A DNA stretch of 47,340 nucleotides, from positions 1-47,340 of the forward strand of contig DASWFO010000282.1 of assembly GCA_036394195.1 (NCBI GenBank), given 5' to 3'. Of the stretch, positions 17,032-25,456 are shown piece after piece (position 1 is the stretch's first letter; every line of letters begins with the position of its first letter). The notes beneath the pieces are model-generated. The model had not been told where the DNA came from. It saw nothing but the letters and a program-made list of their open reading frames with translations, and searched no databases. Position numbers and translations under genes: made by a program. The stretch is from DATJPD01 sp036394195 (GTDB lineage Bacteria > Pseudomonadota > Alphaproteobacteria > CACIAM-22H2).

Positions 17032-18024
17032 CTAAGATCGGGGCAGGAGGATGACCCGGCCGCGCGCCTGGCGCGTCTGGATCGCCTTCAACGCGTCCGC
17101 AAACCGCGCCAGCGGATAGGTCTCGGCCGGCGCGGGCTTCAGCTTGCCGGCGGCATAGAGCGAGAAGATATCGGCGAAGCATGCGGTCACCTGATCGGGC
17201 GTGCGCTTGCGATAATCGCTGACCTGGAGGCCGCTGACCTCGATGTTCTTGACCAGCAGGTAGTTGGCCTTGATCGTCGGGATGCGGCCGGCCGCGAAAC
17301 CGATGACGACCAGGCGGCCGCGCCACGCCAGCGCCCGGATCGCCGCGTCGAAGATGTCGCCGCCAAGCGGATCGAGGATGATATCGGCGCCGCGCTTGTC
17401 GGTGACGGCGTAGACCTGATCGCGCAGCGAATCGTGCAGGTCGGGCCGCGACAGGTCGATGATCGCGTCGGCGCCGGCCGCCCGCGCGAGATCGGCCTTC
17501 GCCGGTGTGGCGATGCCGGCCAGCACCTTCCCGCCTTTGGCCTTCGCGAGCTGGACGGCCGCGTAACCCACGCCGCCCGAGGCACCCAGGACGAGCACCG
17601 TGTCGCCGGGACGAAAGCGCGCCCGCTCGCACAGCGCGAACCACGCGGTGTCGTAGACGAGGCTCATCGCCGCCGCGTCGACATACGACATCGAGTCCGG
17701 CAGGCGATAGCACTGGTTCGCCGCGACCGCGACCGCCTCGGCGTAGCCGCCCTGTTCGGCCATGGCGAGGACGCGATCGCCGGGCTTGAGGCCCGTCACC
17801 GCCGATCCGGCGGCGCGCACGATGCCGGCCGGTCCCTTGCCGGGAACGAACGGCAGCTTGGGCAGGAACTGATATTTGCCGCCGATCACCAGCAGGTCGA
17901 CATAGTTGGCCGCATCGGCGTGAACCTCGACCAATACTTCGTTCGGCGCGGGGACCGGGTCCGGCATTTCGCCGACCGCGGCCCGCTCGGCCGGCCCGAA
18001 TTCACGGACGATGACGGCGCGCAT
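17032..18024 (-). CDS. Zinc-independent MDR-type NADPH:quinone oxidoreductase-like protein
   Basis: 330 residues. GroES-like N-terminal domain (VLVEVHADAANYVDLLVIGGKYQF...PFVPGKGPAGIV, GDRVLAMAEQGGYAEAVAV) without zinc-binding Cys clusters, then the Rossmann domain with the nucleotide loop VLVLGASGGVGYAAVQLAKAKG (AxxGxxG, about residue 147) and ADIILDPLGGDIF. These features place it in the quinone-oxidoreductase branch of the MDR superfamily, which also includes enoyl-CoA reductases. Next to an acyl-CoA ligase, an enoyl-CoA/quinone reductive role in the same pathway is plausible but unproven. A repeat-rich 169-base gap separates it from the ligase. Confidence 0.88.
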   Translation of the reverse strand: MRAVIVREFGPAERAAVGEMPDPVPAPNEVLVEVHADAANYVDLLVIGGKYQFLPKLPFVPGKGPAGIVRAAGSAVTGLKPGDRVLAMAEQGGYAEAVAVAANQCYRLPDSMSYVDAAAMSLVYDTAWFALCERARFRPGDTVLVLGASGGVGYAAVQLAKAKGGKVLAGIATPAKADLARAAGADAIIDLSRPDLHDSLRDQVYAVTDKRGADIILDPLGGDIFDAAIRALAWRGRLVVIGFAAGRIPTIKANYLLVKNIEVSGLQVSDYRKRTPDQVTACFADIFSLYAAGKLKPAPAETYPLARFADALKAIQTRQARGRVILLPRS

Positions 18025-18033
18025 GATTAAGCC

Positions 18034-18080
18034 CCTCTACCACGAAGTGGGAGAGGCAGGGGCCCGCGCGATAGCGCGGG
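18034..18080. repeat. Paired hairpins between ligase and quinone-oxidoreductase genes
   Basis: CCTCTACCAC-GAA-GTGGGAGAGG (18034-18056, one mismatch) and CCCGCGC-GATA-GCGCGGG (18063-18080, perfect seven-base arms) lie in tandem in the 169-base gap. They are typical of G/C-rich intergenic palindromes in this bacterial group. Position within a same-strand gene run suggests partial termination or transcript stabilisation. Confidence 0.55.
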
Positions 18081-18193
18081 AGGGTGAGGGTGGTTCAGCG
18101 GCGCGGTGGATGCCCGCCCGCGCGGGGGTGACGATCGGGTTGGGTGGCGGCGACGATGCTCTACCTCCAACATTTCGCGGCCGTGCCACATGG

Positions 18194-19852
18194 TCAGCTC
18201 CCCGGTTGCCAGCGGATCGGTGTCGGCTGCAGGCGCCCGTCGCGGACCCAGGCCACGAGCTCGCGCTTCAGGATCTTGCCGCTGCTGGTGAGCGGGATGG
18301 TGTCGGGCTGTAGGAAATATTCCGGCATGTCGAAGCGCGACAGGCCGGCGCTGTCGAGGTGGCGAAGGATGTCCTCGGGGCTGGCGCTCATCCCATTGCG
18401 GAAGGTCACGGCGAGGCACACTTTCTCGCCGAGCCGCGTGTCGGCGACCGGGAACGCGGCGGCGCGCTCGATCGCGGCGTGCCGCATCGCGAGCGCCTCG
18501 ATCCGCGCCGGATAGATGTTGTGGCCGCCGCGAATGATCACGTCCTTCTTGCGCCCGGTCACCCGCAGATAGCCCTGCTCGTCCATCCAGCCGAGATCGC
18601 CGGTCATGAACCAGCCCTGCGCGTTGAACGACTCTTCGGTTGCGGCCTGGTCGTCGAAATAACCCAGCATCAGGCTGGCGCCGCGGCCGCCGATCTGGCC
18701 GACTTCGCCGACCGGGGTCTCGACGTTGGGATCGTCCTGACGCCAGATGCGTATCTCGTAGCCGGCGCAACAGCGACCCGAGGTCTCGATGATCCGCTTC
18801 GGCTCGTCGTCGGGCAGGGTGTATTGATGCGAGCAGGTCTCGGTCATGCCGTAGCCGCTCTGCGGCGTGACGCCGTAGCGCAGCAGCTCCGCCACCACGT
18901 CGCCGGGCACCGAAGCGCCGGAGATGCGGAATCCCTTGACGTTGCCCAGCCGCGAGAGCTTCCGGGCCCGCAGCTCGGCGAGCAGATCGATCGCGTGCGT
19001 CGGCACGCCGACGAGATAGGTCGCCCCGGTCTCGGTGAGCCGGTCGAGCAGGCTTTGGCCCTTCGGCAGGTCGTGAACCACCAGCTCGCCGCCGACCAGG
19101 ACCGCCGCGAATAACGCGCCCATGCCCAGATTGTGGCTGAGCGGGCTCAGCGAATAGACGACGGTGCCGGCATCGAGCGCCCAGTCCTCCGCCACGGCGC
19201 GCACCGTCGCCAGCAACGTGTTGTCGCTGTGCATGACGCCCTTCGGCACGCCGGTGGTGCCCGAGGTGAAGGCGAGGTAGACGACCCGGTTGGGATCGGC
19301 GTTGGGCGCCGCCGCGTTGGCGCCCGCGGCGGCCAGGCCGGCGAACGGCGGAGAGCGATCGGCGGCCAGCGGCTGCACCCGATAGACGTGCCGCAGCGAC
19401 GATACGTTGGCCGCGGCAGAAAAAATATGGTGCCGGGCGGCATCGGCGCCGTAGGCCGGTTCGGCAACGAGGGCGGCGGCACGCGTGCGCTCGAGCAGAC
19501 CCATGATCTCCGCAACCGTGTGATCGCGGTGCAGCGACGGCACGCAGACATAGCCGTTGCGCGAGCAGGCGAGCATGACGATCGCGGATTCGATCCGGCT
19601 CGGCAGCCAGACCGCGACACGCTGTCCCGGGCGGACGCCGCGGTTGGCCAGGTCTCGCGCCAGGGCGTCGACCGCGGCCACCAGATCGAGATAGGTCAGC
19701 CGCCGGACACGATCGCGAAGAGCGAACGCCTGCGGATGCCGCTCGGCGTGCTGTTTGGCCAGCGCATAGATGGTTTCGCCACGCCACGCCCCGGCACGAG
19801 TGTACTCGGCCAGCTTGTCGGCGCTCAGCAGACTAAGGACCGTGTTCGTCAT
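18194..19852 (-). CDS. Acyl-CoA synthetase / AMP-dependent ligase
   Basis: 552 residues. The ANL-superfamily motifs are in order: YLAFTSGTTGVPKGVMHSDN (A3, about residue 190-205), GYGMTETC (A5), GYFDDQAATEESFNAQGWFMTGDLGWMDEQGYLRVTGRKKDVIIRGGHNIYP (A7-A8), and the catalytic Lys in PLTSSGKILKRELVAW (A10). It ligates a carboxylic acid to CoA via an acyl-adenylate. Length and sequence resemble the medium/long-chain or aromatic acyl-CoA ligases rather than acetyl-CoA synthetase. Given the neighbouring molybdenum hydroxylases, an aromatic or heteroaromatic acid is a reasonable substrate guess. A variant of the 16-bp dyad lies 67 bases upstream of its ATG. Confidence 0.9.
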   Translation of the reverse strand: MTNTVLSLLSADKLAEYTRAGAWRGETIYALAKQHAERHPQAFALRDRVRRLTYLDLVAAVDALARDLANRGVRPGQRVAVWLPSRIESAIVMLACSRNGYVCVPSLHRDHTVAEIMGLLERTRAAALVAEPAYGADAARHHIFSAAANVSSLRHVYRVQPLAADRSPPFAGLAAAGANAAAPNADPNRVVYLAFTSGTTGVPKGVMHSDNTLLATVRAVAEDWALDAGTVVYSLSPLSHNLGMGALFAAVLVGGELVVHDLPKGQSLLDRLTETGATYLVGVPTHAIDLLAELRARKLSRLGNVKGFRISGASVPGDVVAELLRYGVTPQSGYGMTETCSHQYTLPDDEPKRIIETSGRCCAGYEIRIWRQDDPNVETPVGEVGQIGGRGASLMLGYFDDQAATEESFNAQGWFMTGDLGWMDEQGYLRVTGRKKDVIIRGGHNIYPARIEALAMRHAAIERAAAFPVADTRLGEKVCLAVTFRNGMSASPEDILRHLDSAGLSRFDMPEYFLQPDTIPLTSSGKILKRELVAWVRDGRLQPTPIRWQPGS

Positions 19853-19918
19853 ACCCGCTCTCGTGCGCGCTTCCGCAGCGTCAGAGGGAACGATATTGGC
19901 GGTGCCGAATCAAGCGCT

Positions 19919-19934
19919 TTTCCAATTTCGGTAC
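19919..19934. promoter_or_regulatory. Third, weaker copy of the 16-bp operator-like dyad
   Basis: Read on the minus strand this is GTACCGAAATTGGAAA, differing at two of 16 positions from the copy at 34582-34597 (GTACCAAAATTGGAAC). It sits in the 266-base intergenic region between the ligase (start 19852) and tcuA (start 20119). The symmetry is imperfect at both outer positions, so this call depends on the resemblance to the two better copies. Confidence 0.5.
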
Positions 19935-20118
19935 AGTGGCGGCGGGCGCCGGTCCCCGGCCGGTGGCGCGCATTTTAGCCTTGAAGGGCGGAGATTTGCC
20001 GGGCCTCACCGCGGCGGGCGGCGAAACATTATTTGCCCGGATCGGCGGCCCGTGTTCTATTTCTGGGACGCCGGGCCGCACGCGGTCGCGTGCGGGGGAG
20101 GGGTATAACGACGGCGAC

Positions 20119-21516
20119 ATGGTCGATTTCAGCCACACATACGATGTCTTGGTGGTCGGCGGCGGCAACGCCGCCTTGTGCGCGGCGATCACGGCCCGCC
20201 AGGCGGGCGCCAGCGTGCTTCTGCTCGAGCACGCACCGAAGGCGTTTCGCGGCGGCAACAGCCGGCACACGCGCAATTTCCGCGCCATGCACGAGGCGCC
20301 GACCGCGGTCCTCACCGAATCCTATCTCGAAGACGAGTACTGGGACGATCTCAAGCGGGTCACCGGCGGCAACACCGACGAGCAGCTCGCCCGCATGACC
20401 ATCCGCGAATCGGCGCGGGTCATCCCGTGGATGGAAGCGTGCGGCGTGCGGTTCCAGCCGTCCTTGACCGGCACCTTGAATCTCTCGCGCACCAACGCGT
20501 TTTTCCTCGGCGGCGGCAAGGCGCTGGTGAACGCCTATTTCCAGACCGCCGAGCGGCTGGGCATCGATATCCTCTACGATACCGAGGTCCGCGAGCTGAA
20601 CCTCCAGGACGGCTTCGTCAGCTCGGTCGCGGTGACCAGTCACGGCTTTCCGGAGACGGTGCGCGCGAAAGCCGTGGTCGCGGCCTCCGGCGGCTTCCAG
20701 GCGAACATCGAGTGGCTGAAGCAATATTGGGGCGAGGCGGCGGAGAACTTCCTGATCCGCGGCACCCCCTACGCCAAGGGCCGCGTGCTGCGCAATCTCC
20801 TCGACCAGGACGTCATGCCCATCGGCGACCCGACGCAATGCCATTGCGTGGCGATCGACGCGCGGGCCCCCAAATTCGACGGCGGCATCGTCACCCGGCT
20901 GGATTCCGTGCCGTTCAGCATCATGGTCAACCGCGACGCGCAGCGCTTCTACGACGAGGGCGAGGACGTGTGGCCGAAGCGCTACGCGATCTGGGGCCGC
21001 CTGACCGCGCAGCAGCCGGGGCAGATCGCCTATTCGATCGTCGATTCGAAATGCCTGAAGCTGTTCATGCCGTCGGTGTTTCCGGCGATTAAGGCCGACA
21101 CGATCGGCGGCCTAGCGCGGCAGCTCGGCCTCGATCCCGCCAAGCTCGAGCAGACCGTCACCGCGTACAACGCGGCGGTGCGGCCCGGCACGTTCAACGA
21201 CAAGGTGCTGGACGACTGCCGCACCGAAGGCCTGACGCCGCCGAAGAGCCACTGGGCGCAGCGCATCGACGCGCCGCCCTATTATGCGTATCCACTGCGG
21301 CCGGGAATCACCTTCACCTATCTGGGCGTCAAGGTGAACGAGCGCGCGCGGGTAATGATGAAGGACGGCCGCCCCTCCGGAAATCTGTTCGCGAGCGGGG
21401 AGATCATGGCCGGCAGCATTCTGGGTAAGGGTTATCTCGCGGGGTTTGGCATGACCATCGGCACGGTGTTCGGACGGATCGCAGGCGCGGAGGCGGCGAA
21501 CTATGCGCGCAACTGA
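20119..21516 (+). CDS. tcuA: FAD-dependent tricarballylate dehydrogenase TcuA
   Basis: 465 residues. The fumarate-reductase/succinate-dehydrogenase flavoprotein fold opens with YDVLVVGGGNAALCAAITARQAGASVLLLE (GxGxxG-type ADP loop at about residue 13), then RGGNSRHTRNFR, a signature of the TcuA group. The C-terminal FAD loop NLFASGEIMAGSILGKGYLAGFGMTIGTVFGRIAG is complete. TcuA oxidises tricarballylate to cis-aconitate. Here it may serve tricarballylate or a related tricarboxylate formed in the surrounding pathways. It overlaps tcuB by 14 bases. Neither the transporter TcuC nor the regulator TcuR is present in the window. Confidence 0.9.
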   Translation: MVDFSHTYDVLVVGGGNAALCAAITARQAGASVLLLEHAPKAFRGGNSRHTRNFRAMHEAPTAVLTESYLEDEYWDDLKRVTGGNTDEQLARMTIRESARVIPWMEACGVRFQPSLTGTLNLSRTNAFFLGGGKALVNAYFQTAERLGIDILYDTEVRELNLQDGFVSSVAVTSHGFPETVRAKAVVAASGGFQANIEWLKQYWGEAAENFLIRGTPYAKGRVLRNLLDQDVMPIGDPTQCHCVAIDARAPKFDGGIVTRLDSVPFSIMVNRDAQRFYDEGEDVWPKRYAIWGRLTAQQPGQIAYSIVDSKCLKLFMPSVFPAIKADTIGGLARQLGLDPAKLEQTVTAYNAAVRPGTFNDKVLDDCRTEGLTPPKSHWAQRIDAPPYYAYPLRPGITFTYLGVKVNERARVMMKDGRPSGNLFASGEIMAGSILGKGYLAGFGMTIGTVFGRIAGAEAANYARN

Positions 21517-22615
21517 GGCAACCGCCGACGCGCGGCGGTTCATGGAGATTTGCAACGCCTGCCGTTATTGCGAAGGCTATTGCGCGGTGTTCCCGGCGAT
21601 GGAGCTGCGGCGCGAATTCTCGGACGCCGATCTCAGTTACCTCGCGAATCTCTGCCACAACTGCCGCGGCTGCTTTTACGCCTGCCAATACGCGCCGCCG
21701 CACGAGTTCGGCATCAACCTGCCAAAGGCCTTCGCGCAGATCCGCGCCGAAAGCTACGAGGAATATGCCTGGCCGCGGCCGTTGGCCGGATTGTTCAAGC
21801 GGAACGGGCTTGTGGTGTCGCTGGTCGCGGCGCTGGCCATCGCGGTCGCACTGATCCTGACCATGCTTTGGCAATCGCCGGACGTGGTCTACGGCCGGCA
21901 CACCGGCAGCGGCGCGTTCTATGCCGTCATCCCGTACGGGGTCATGGTGACGATCGCGAGCATTACCTTCGTCTATGCGCTGGTCGCGCTGGCGATGGGC
22001 TTCGTGAACTTTTGGCGCGACACGGCAAGGCCGGACCACCGCGTCGGCGCTGCCGCGTTATGGCAGGCGCTGTCCGACATCTTCACCTTGCGCAATCTCG
22101 GCGGCGGCGGGCACGGCTGCAACGACCGCGACGAGACGTTCTCGCAAAGCCGGCGCTGGCTGCATCACGCGATGTTCTACGGCTTCCTCGCCTGCTTCGC
22201 GTCGACTTCGGTCGCCACCGTCTATCACCACTGGCTGGGCTGGGTGGCGCCGTATGCGTTCCTGAGCCTACCGGTGGTGCTGGGCACGCTGGGCGGCCTC
22301 GGGCTCATGGTCGGCACGACCGGCCTGTTCTGGATGAAGCTGACCGCCGATCAGGAACCGGCGGCGCGCGAGCTCCTCGGCGCCGATGCAGCACTCCTGG
22401 TGTTACTGGATCTGGCCGCGTTCACCGGGTTGCTGCTGCTGGTCCTGCGGGCCAGCGGGGCGATGGGCGTCCTCCTGGCGCTCCATCTCGGGGTGATCCT
22501 GGCGCTCTTCCTGGTCCTGCCCTACGGCAAGTTCGTGCACGGCGTCTACCGCGCGGCGGCGCTGCTCTTGTACGCGATCGAGCGGCGGACCTCGGCGGCC
22601 GCGCACGCCGGGTGA
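21503..22615 (+). CDS. tcuB: TcuB: Fe-S/membrane reoxidase of TcuA
   Basis: 370 residues. Two ferredoxin-like cluster motifs at the N-terminus, CNACRYCEGYC (about residues 17-27) and CHNCRGCFYACQYAPPHEFGIN (about residues 52-73), indicate two [4Fe-4S] clusters. After residue 100 there are about six membrane helices (VVSLVAALAIAVALIL, MVTIASITFVYALVALAMGF, MFYGFLACFASTSVATVY, and others) with conserved His suitable for heme. This is the TcuB architecture, which reoxidises TcuA-bound FADH2 and passes electrons to quinone. The overlapping start with tcuA supports co-translation. Confidence 0.9.
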   Translation: MRATEATADARRFMEICNACRYCEGYCAVFPAMELRREFSDADLSYLANLCHNCRGCFYACQYAPPHEFGINLPKAFAQIRAESYEEYAWPRPLAGLFKRNGLVVSLVAALAIAVALILTMLWQSPDVVYGRHTGSGAFYAVIPYGVMVTIASITFVYALVALAMGFVNFWRDTARPDHRVGAAALWQALSDIFTLRNLGGGGHGCNDRDETFSQSRRWLHHAMFYGFLACFASTSVATVYHHWLGWVAPYAFLSLPVVLGTLGGLGLMVGTTGLFWMKLTADQEPAARELLGADAALLVLLDLAAFTGLLLLVLRASGAMGVLLALHLGVILALFLVLPYGKFVHGVYRAAALLLYAIERRTSAAAHAG

Positions 22616-22618
22616 GAG

Positions 22619-22702
22619 TCAGTTCGTCTCCCTGAGCTTCCCGTCGGCGATCACCTTGCCCCACTTGTCGTATTCGGCGCGGACGAAAGCCGTGCCCCGA
22701 GG
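22619..22702 (-). pseudogene. 3' fragment of a TctC-type binding-protein gene
   Basis: On the minus strand the last 23 or so codons of a TctC protein can be read: AFVRAEYDKWGKVIADGKLRETN then stop at 22619. The same C-terminus occurs in the intact gene at 22976-23953, with clear nucleotide differences between the two, so the fragment is a remnant of an older or divergent paralogue rather than a fresh duplication. The rest of the gene is absent upstream. Confidence 0.75.
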
Positions 22703-22724
22703 CCGGTCAACGGTCAGCGCTCAG

Positions 22725-22903
22725 GTCAACGGTTCGATCGGCGTTTTGAGGAGCCGCATCAACCAGTTCCACGAACCGTTGACGCGTTGATCCGCTTTCC
22801 GGGGACATACCAGCCGCATCTTCTTTGCGTCGACGAGCTGGGCGCCGCGCAAAGGTTTTCGGCCGAATTTACGAGTGCTGCCAGGGGCTTGTGAAACCTT
22901 TGC
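22725..22903. repeat. Two inverted repeats in a 273-base gene-free gap
   Basis: The gap between the TctC fragment and the intact tctC-type gene (22703-22975) has no coding sequence I can support. It holds a perfect 12-bp inverted repeat, GTCAACGGTTCG at 22725-22736 and CGAACCGTTGAC at 22772-22783, and a 10-bp one, GCAAAGGTTT at 22849-22858 and AAACCTTTGC at 22894-22903. The first arm also has a direct partial copy (GGTCAACGGT, 22705-22714). They may be transcription terminators between convergent genes or scars of the event that left the gene fragment. Confidence 0.55.
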
Positions 22904-22975
22904 ACCTTTGCGCCGGATTCAGGGGCGGCGCCGGCCCCGAGCGCAGGACCTCGACGCCAGTGCACGCCGGCTAGT

Positions 22976-23953
22976 CTAGTTGGTCTCGCGCAGTTTCCCG
23001 TCCGCGATCACCTTGCCCCATTTGTCGTATTCGGCGCGGAGGAAGGCGCTACCCCCGGCGGGCGTGGTGCCGCGAGGTTCGGTGCCGACTTTCGCGAAGT
23101 TCGCCTTGGTGTCGGGGTGCTCGAGCGCCTTCTTCAGCTCGCCGTTGATCTCGGCCAGCACCGGCTGCGGCAGTCCGGCCGGGCCGAACACGCCCAGCCA
23201 TAGGTCGACCTCATAGCCTGGAATGCCGCCTTCGGCGACCGTCGGCAGGTCCGGATAGACATCGCTGCGCGTCCGGCCGGTGGTGGCGAGCGGAATGATC
23301 CGGTTGTCCTGGGTGAAGGGCAGGGCGCCGGTGATGCTGCTGAACGCCATCTGGACATTGCCGTTCATCATGTCGGTGAACGACGCGCCGATCCCCTTAT
23401 AGGGGATATGCGTGGCCTGGATTCCGGTCGCCAGCTTCCACATCTCGCCGGCGAGATGCGGCGTGGTGCCGATGCCGGCCGACGCGAAGTTCAGAACACC
23501 CGGATGCGCCTTGCCGTAGGCGTTCAGCTCCTGAAACGTCTTCACGCCAAGCATCGGCGACACCACCAGCACCTCGGGCGCGGAGGAGACGATCGAGATC
23601 GTCGTCAAATCCTTGAAAATGTCGTAGTGCACGTCCGCGGGCATCAGGCTGGGGTTGATGACCAGCGCCGGATCCATCAGCACGATGGTGTAGCCGTCCG
23701 GCGCCGAGCGCGCGACGAAGTCGGTGCCCAGGATGCCGCCGGCCCCCGGTTTGTTCTCGGCGACCACCGGCTGGCCCATGGTTTCGCTCAGGCGCTGCGC
23801 CAGGGTCCGGCCGACGAAATCGATGATGCCGCCTGGCGCGTAAGGCAGGACGAAGCGGATCGGCTTCTCGGGATATTCCGCCCAGGCCGGAGATACAAAG
23901 ATCGCCAGCCCGGCGGCGGCGACCAGGCGGATAAATCCTGACCACTTCGACAT
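22976..23953 (-). CDS. TctC/Bug-type periplasmic binding protein
   Basis: 325 residues, the usual length. Signal peptide (FIRLVAAAGLAIFVSPAWA-EYP) then the family signature YPEKPIRFVLPYAPGGIIDFVGRTLAQRLSETMGQPVVAENKPGAGGILGTDFVARSAPDGYTIVL. The ligand loop GIGTTPHLAGEMWK and the terminal pattern PRGTTPAGGSAFLRAEYDKWGKVI are also typical. Family members bind carboxylates such as citrate, tricarballylate or aromatic acids; most are orphans with no TctAB membrane genes nearby, as here. It is the last gene of the minus-strand run 2Fe-2S/IorB-like/UbiD/TctC, separated from ubiD by a 30-bp perfect palindrome. Confidence 0.92.
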   Translation of the reverse strand: MSKWSGFIRLVAAAGLAIFVSPAWAEYPEKPIRFVLPYAPGGIIDFVGRTLAQRLSETMGQPVVAENKPGAGGILGTDFVARSAPDGYTIVLMDPALVINPSLMPADVHYDIFKDLTTISIVSSAPEVLVVSPMLGVKTFQELNAYGKAHPGVLNFASAGIGTTPHLAGEMWKLATGIQATHIPYKGIGASFTDMMNGNVQMAFSSITGALPFTQDNRIIPLATTGRTRSDVYPDLPTVAEGGIPGYEVDLWLGVFGPAGLPQPVLAEINGELKKALEHPDTKANFAKVGTEPRGTTPAGGSAFLRAEYDKWGKVIADGKLRETN

Positions 23954-23966
23954 TGTTCTGCTACCC

Positions 23967-23996
23967 CTCAAGACCGAAAGATCTTTCGGTCTTGAG
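23967..23996. repeat. Perfect 30-bp palindrome between ubiD-like and tctC-type genes
   Basis: The left arm CTCAAGACCGAAAGA (23967-23981) is followed without spacer by its exact reverse complement TCTTTCGGTCTTGAG (23982-23996), with AGATCT at the centre. It lies six bases after the UbiD stop and 13 bases before the TctC start (minus strand), so it lies inside an apparent operon. As RNA it gives a hairpin that can act as attenuator, processing site or stabiliser; as DNA it may be a site for a dimeric protein. Confidence 0.85.
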
Positions 23997-24002
23997 CAAA
24001 AA

Positions 24003-25436
24003 TCATGCCCCGCGCGGCAGGACATGCGCCCACTTGGCACGGATCTTCTCGTCGAGCTGCTTGCTGGAGCGGGCGACGACCGGGAACGTGTCGCGCTGCA
24101 GCCACGGCCTGCAGGCGTCGATGACCATGCGCGAATTGAACGTGCGCTGCTCGGGCGGATAGGCCATCGGGTCGAGCGTGGTGCTCCAGCAGCCCTTCAG
24201 GATATCCACGTCGTCGCGCGGATCGACCCGCGTGCACATCGCCCAGATGACTTCGTCGATGTCGGCCGGGTTGATGTCGTCGTCCACCACGACCACGTAG
24301 CGGTTGGCATAGGCGCCGGCGTGGCATTGCGAGGCGATGAGCCCGGCCTGCTTGGAATGACCGCCATACATCTGCTTGATCGAGACGGTGAGCCACAGCC
24401 GGCTGCCGCCGGCTTCGTGCGCCCATACGCCCTGCACGCCGGGAATGCCGGCGGCTTCGATCTGGTTCCACACCGCGCCGCAGCGATAGGTGCCGCGATA
24501 GAAGGTGTCGTCGTTCGGCGGCACGGCCGGGATGGCGCCGAGGAGGATGGGGTTGTTTCGATGCATCAGGGTCTCGATGCGGATGGCCGGCTCTTTTTTG
24601 GCCCCGCCGGCGTAATAGCCGGTCCATTCGCCAAGCGGACCTTCGTCGATGAGGTCGTCGGCGCTGAGGAATCCTTCGAAGGCGATCTCGGCCTGGGCTG
24701 GGATCGGCAGGCCCGTCTTCGGACCCATGATGACCTCGACCGCCTCGCCGATCAGGCCGCCCGCGGCGTCATATTCGTTCTTGCCGTACGGGATCTCGAG
24801 GCCGGCGACCATGAACAGGCCGGGATGCATGCCGACCACGACGGCAACCGGGCATTTCTGGCCGCGCTGGTGATAGCGCTGCATGATCAGGTTGCCGTGC
24901 TTGCCCTTCGACATCATCAACGACGCCGTGGTGCGGTCGTGCGCCTGGACGCGATAGGCGCCGTAATTGATCCAGCCTGAGTCCGGATCCTTCATGATCA
25001 CCATGCAGCCGGTGCCGATGTAATAGCCGCCGTCGTGCTCGTGCCATTTCGGCGCTGGGATCTTGAGCAGGTTGATGTCCTTGCCGGTGCTGACGTTCTC
25101 CATGACCGGCCCGGACTTCACCGTCACCGGCGGGATCGTCCTCGCCTCCTTCATGTATTTTCGCCAGTAGTTGACGAGGTCGATTTCCGACGCATCGGCC
25201 GGCAGGCCGAGGGTCAGGTTGATCCGGCGCACCGAGGTGAGGATGTTCGCCAGCACCCGGAAGCCGCGCTCATAGCCCGGGATTTCATCGAACAAGAGCG
25301 CCGGCCGGCCCATCTTGCGCTGCTGGATGTCGACGATGCCGCCGATCTCCGTCTCGCGATCGGCACCTTTGACCGCTTGCACTTCGCCCGCCTCCTGCAT
25401 CTGGGCAATCCATTTCCGCAAATCTTGCTTGGACAA
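24003..25436 (-). CDS. UbiD-family prenyl-FMN decarboxylase (first of two)
   Basis: 477 residues from a TTG start at 25436, chosen because GAGGAG lies about seven bases upstream and the family sequence begins there (SKQDLRKWIAQMQEAGEVQAV). UbiD-type landmarks include LLFDEIPGYERGFRVLANI, the cofactor region WINYGAYRVQAHDRTTASLMMSKGKHGNLIMQRY, and the catalytic acidic segment LIDEGPLGEWTGYYAGG. The C-terminal domain ends NSRMVIDACRPWLQRDTFPVV. These enzymes reversibly (de)carboxylate aromatic, heteroaromatic or unsaturated acids using prFMN, which needs a UbiX-type prenyltransferase; none is in the window. It lies just downstream of an IorAB-like hydroxylase pair, so substrate hydroxylation and decarboxylation may be sequential steps. 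Confidence 0.9.
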   Translation of the reverse strand: MSKQDLRKWIAQMQEAGEVQAVKGADRETEIGGIVDIQQRKMGRPALLFDEIPGYERGFRVLANILTSVRRINLTLGLPADASEIDLVNYWRKYMKEARTIPPVTVKSGPVMENVSTGKDINLLKIPAPKWHEHDGGYYIGTGCMVIMKDPDSGWINYGAYRVQAHDRTTASLMMSKGKHGNLIMQRYHQRGQKCPVAVVVGMHPGLFMVAGLEIPYGKNEYDAAGGLIGEAVEVIMGPKTGLPIPAQAEIAFEGFLSADDLIDEGPLGEWTGYYAGGAKKEPAIRIETLMHRNNPILLGAIPAVPPNDDTFYRGTYRCGAVWNQIEAAGIPGVQGVWAHEAGGSRLWLTVSIKQMYGGHSKQAGLIASQCHAGAYANRYVVVVDDDINPADIDEVIWAMCTRVDPRDDVDILKGCWSTTLDPMAYPPEQRTFNSRMVIDACRPWLQRDTFPVVARSSKQLDEKIRAKWAHVLPRGA

Positions 25437-25456
25437 GGCGAAGCTCCTCTCGTGAA

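Noticed and set aside
22622..22702. TctC fragment as a recent tandem duplication of the intact neighbour
   Set aside because: The two 3' ends differ at many silent and some coding positions, so they diverged long ago.
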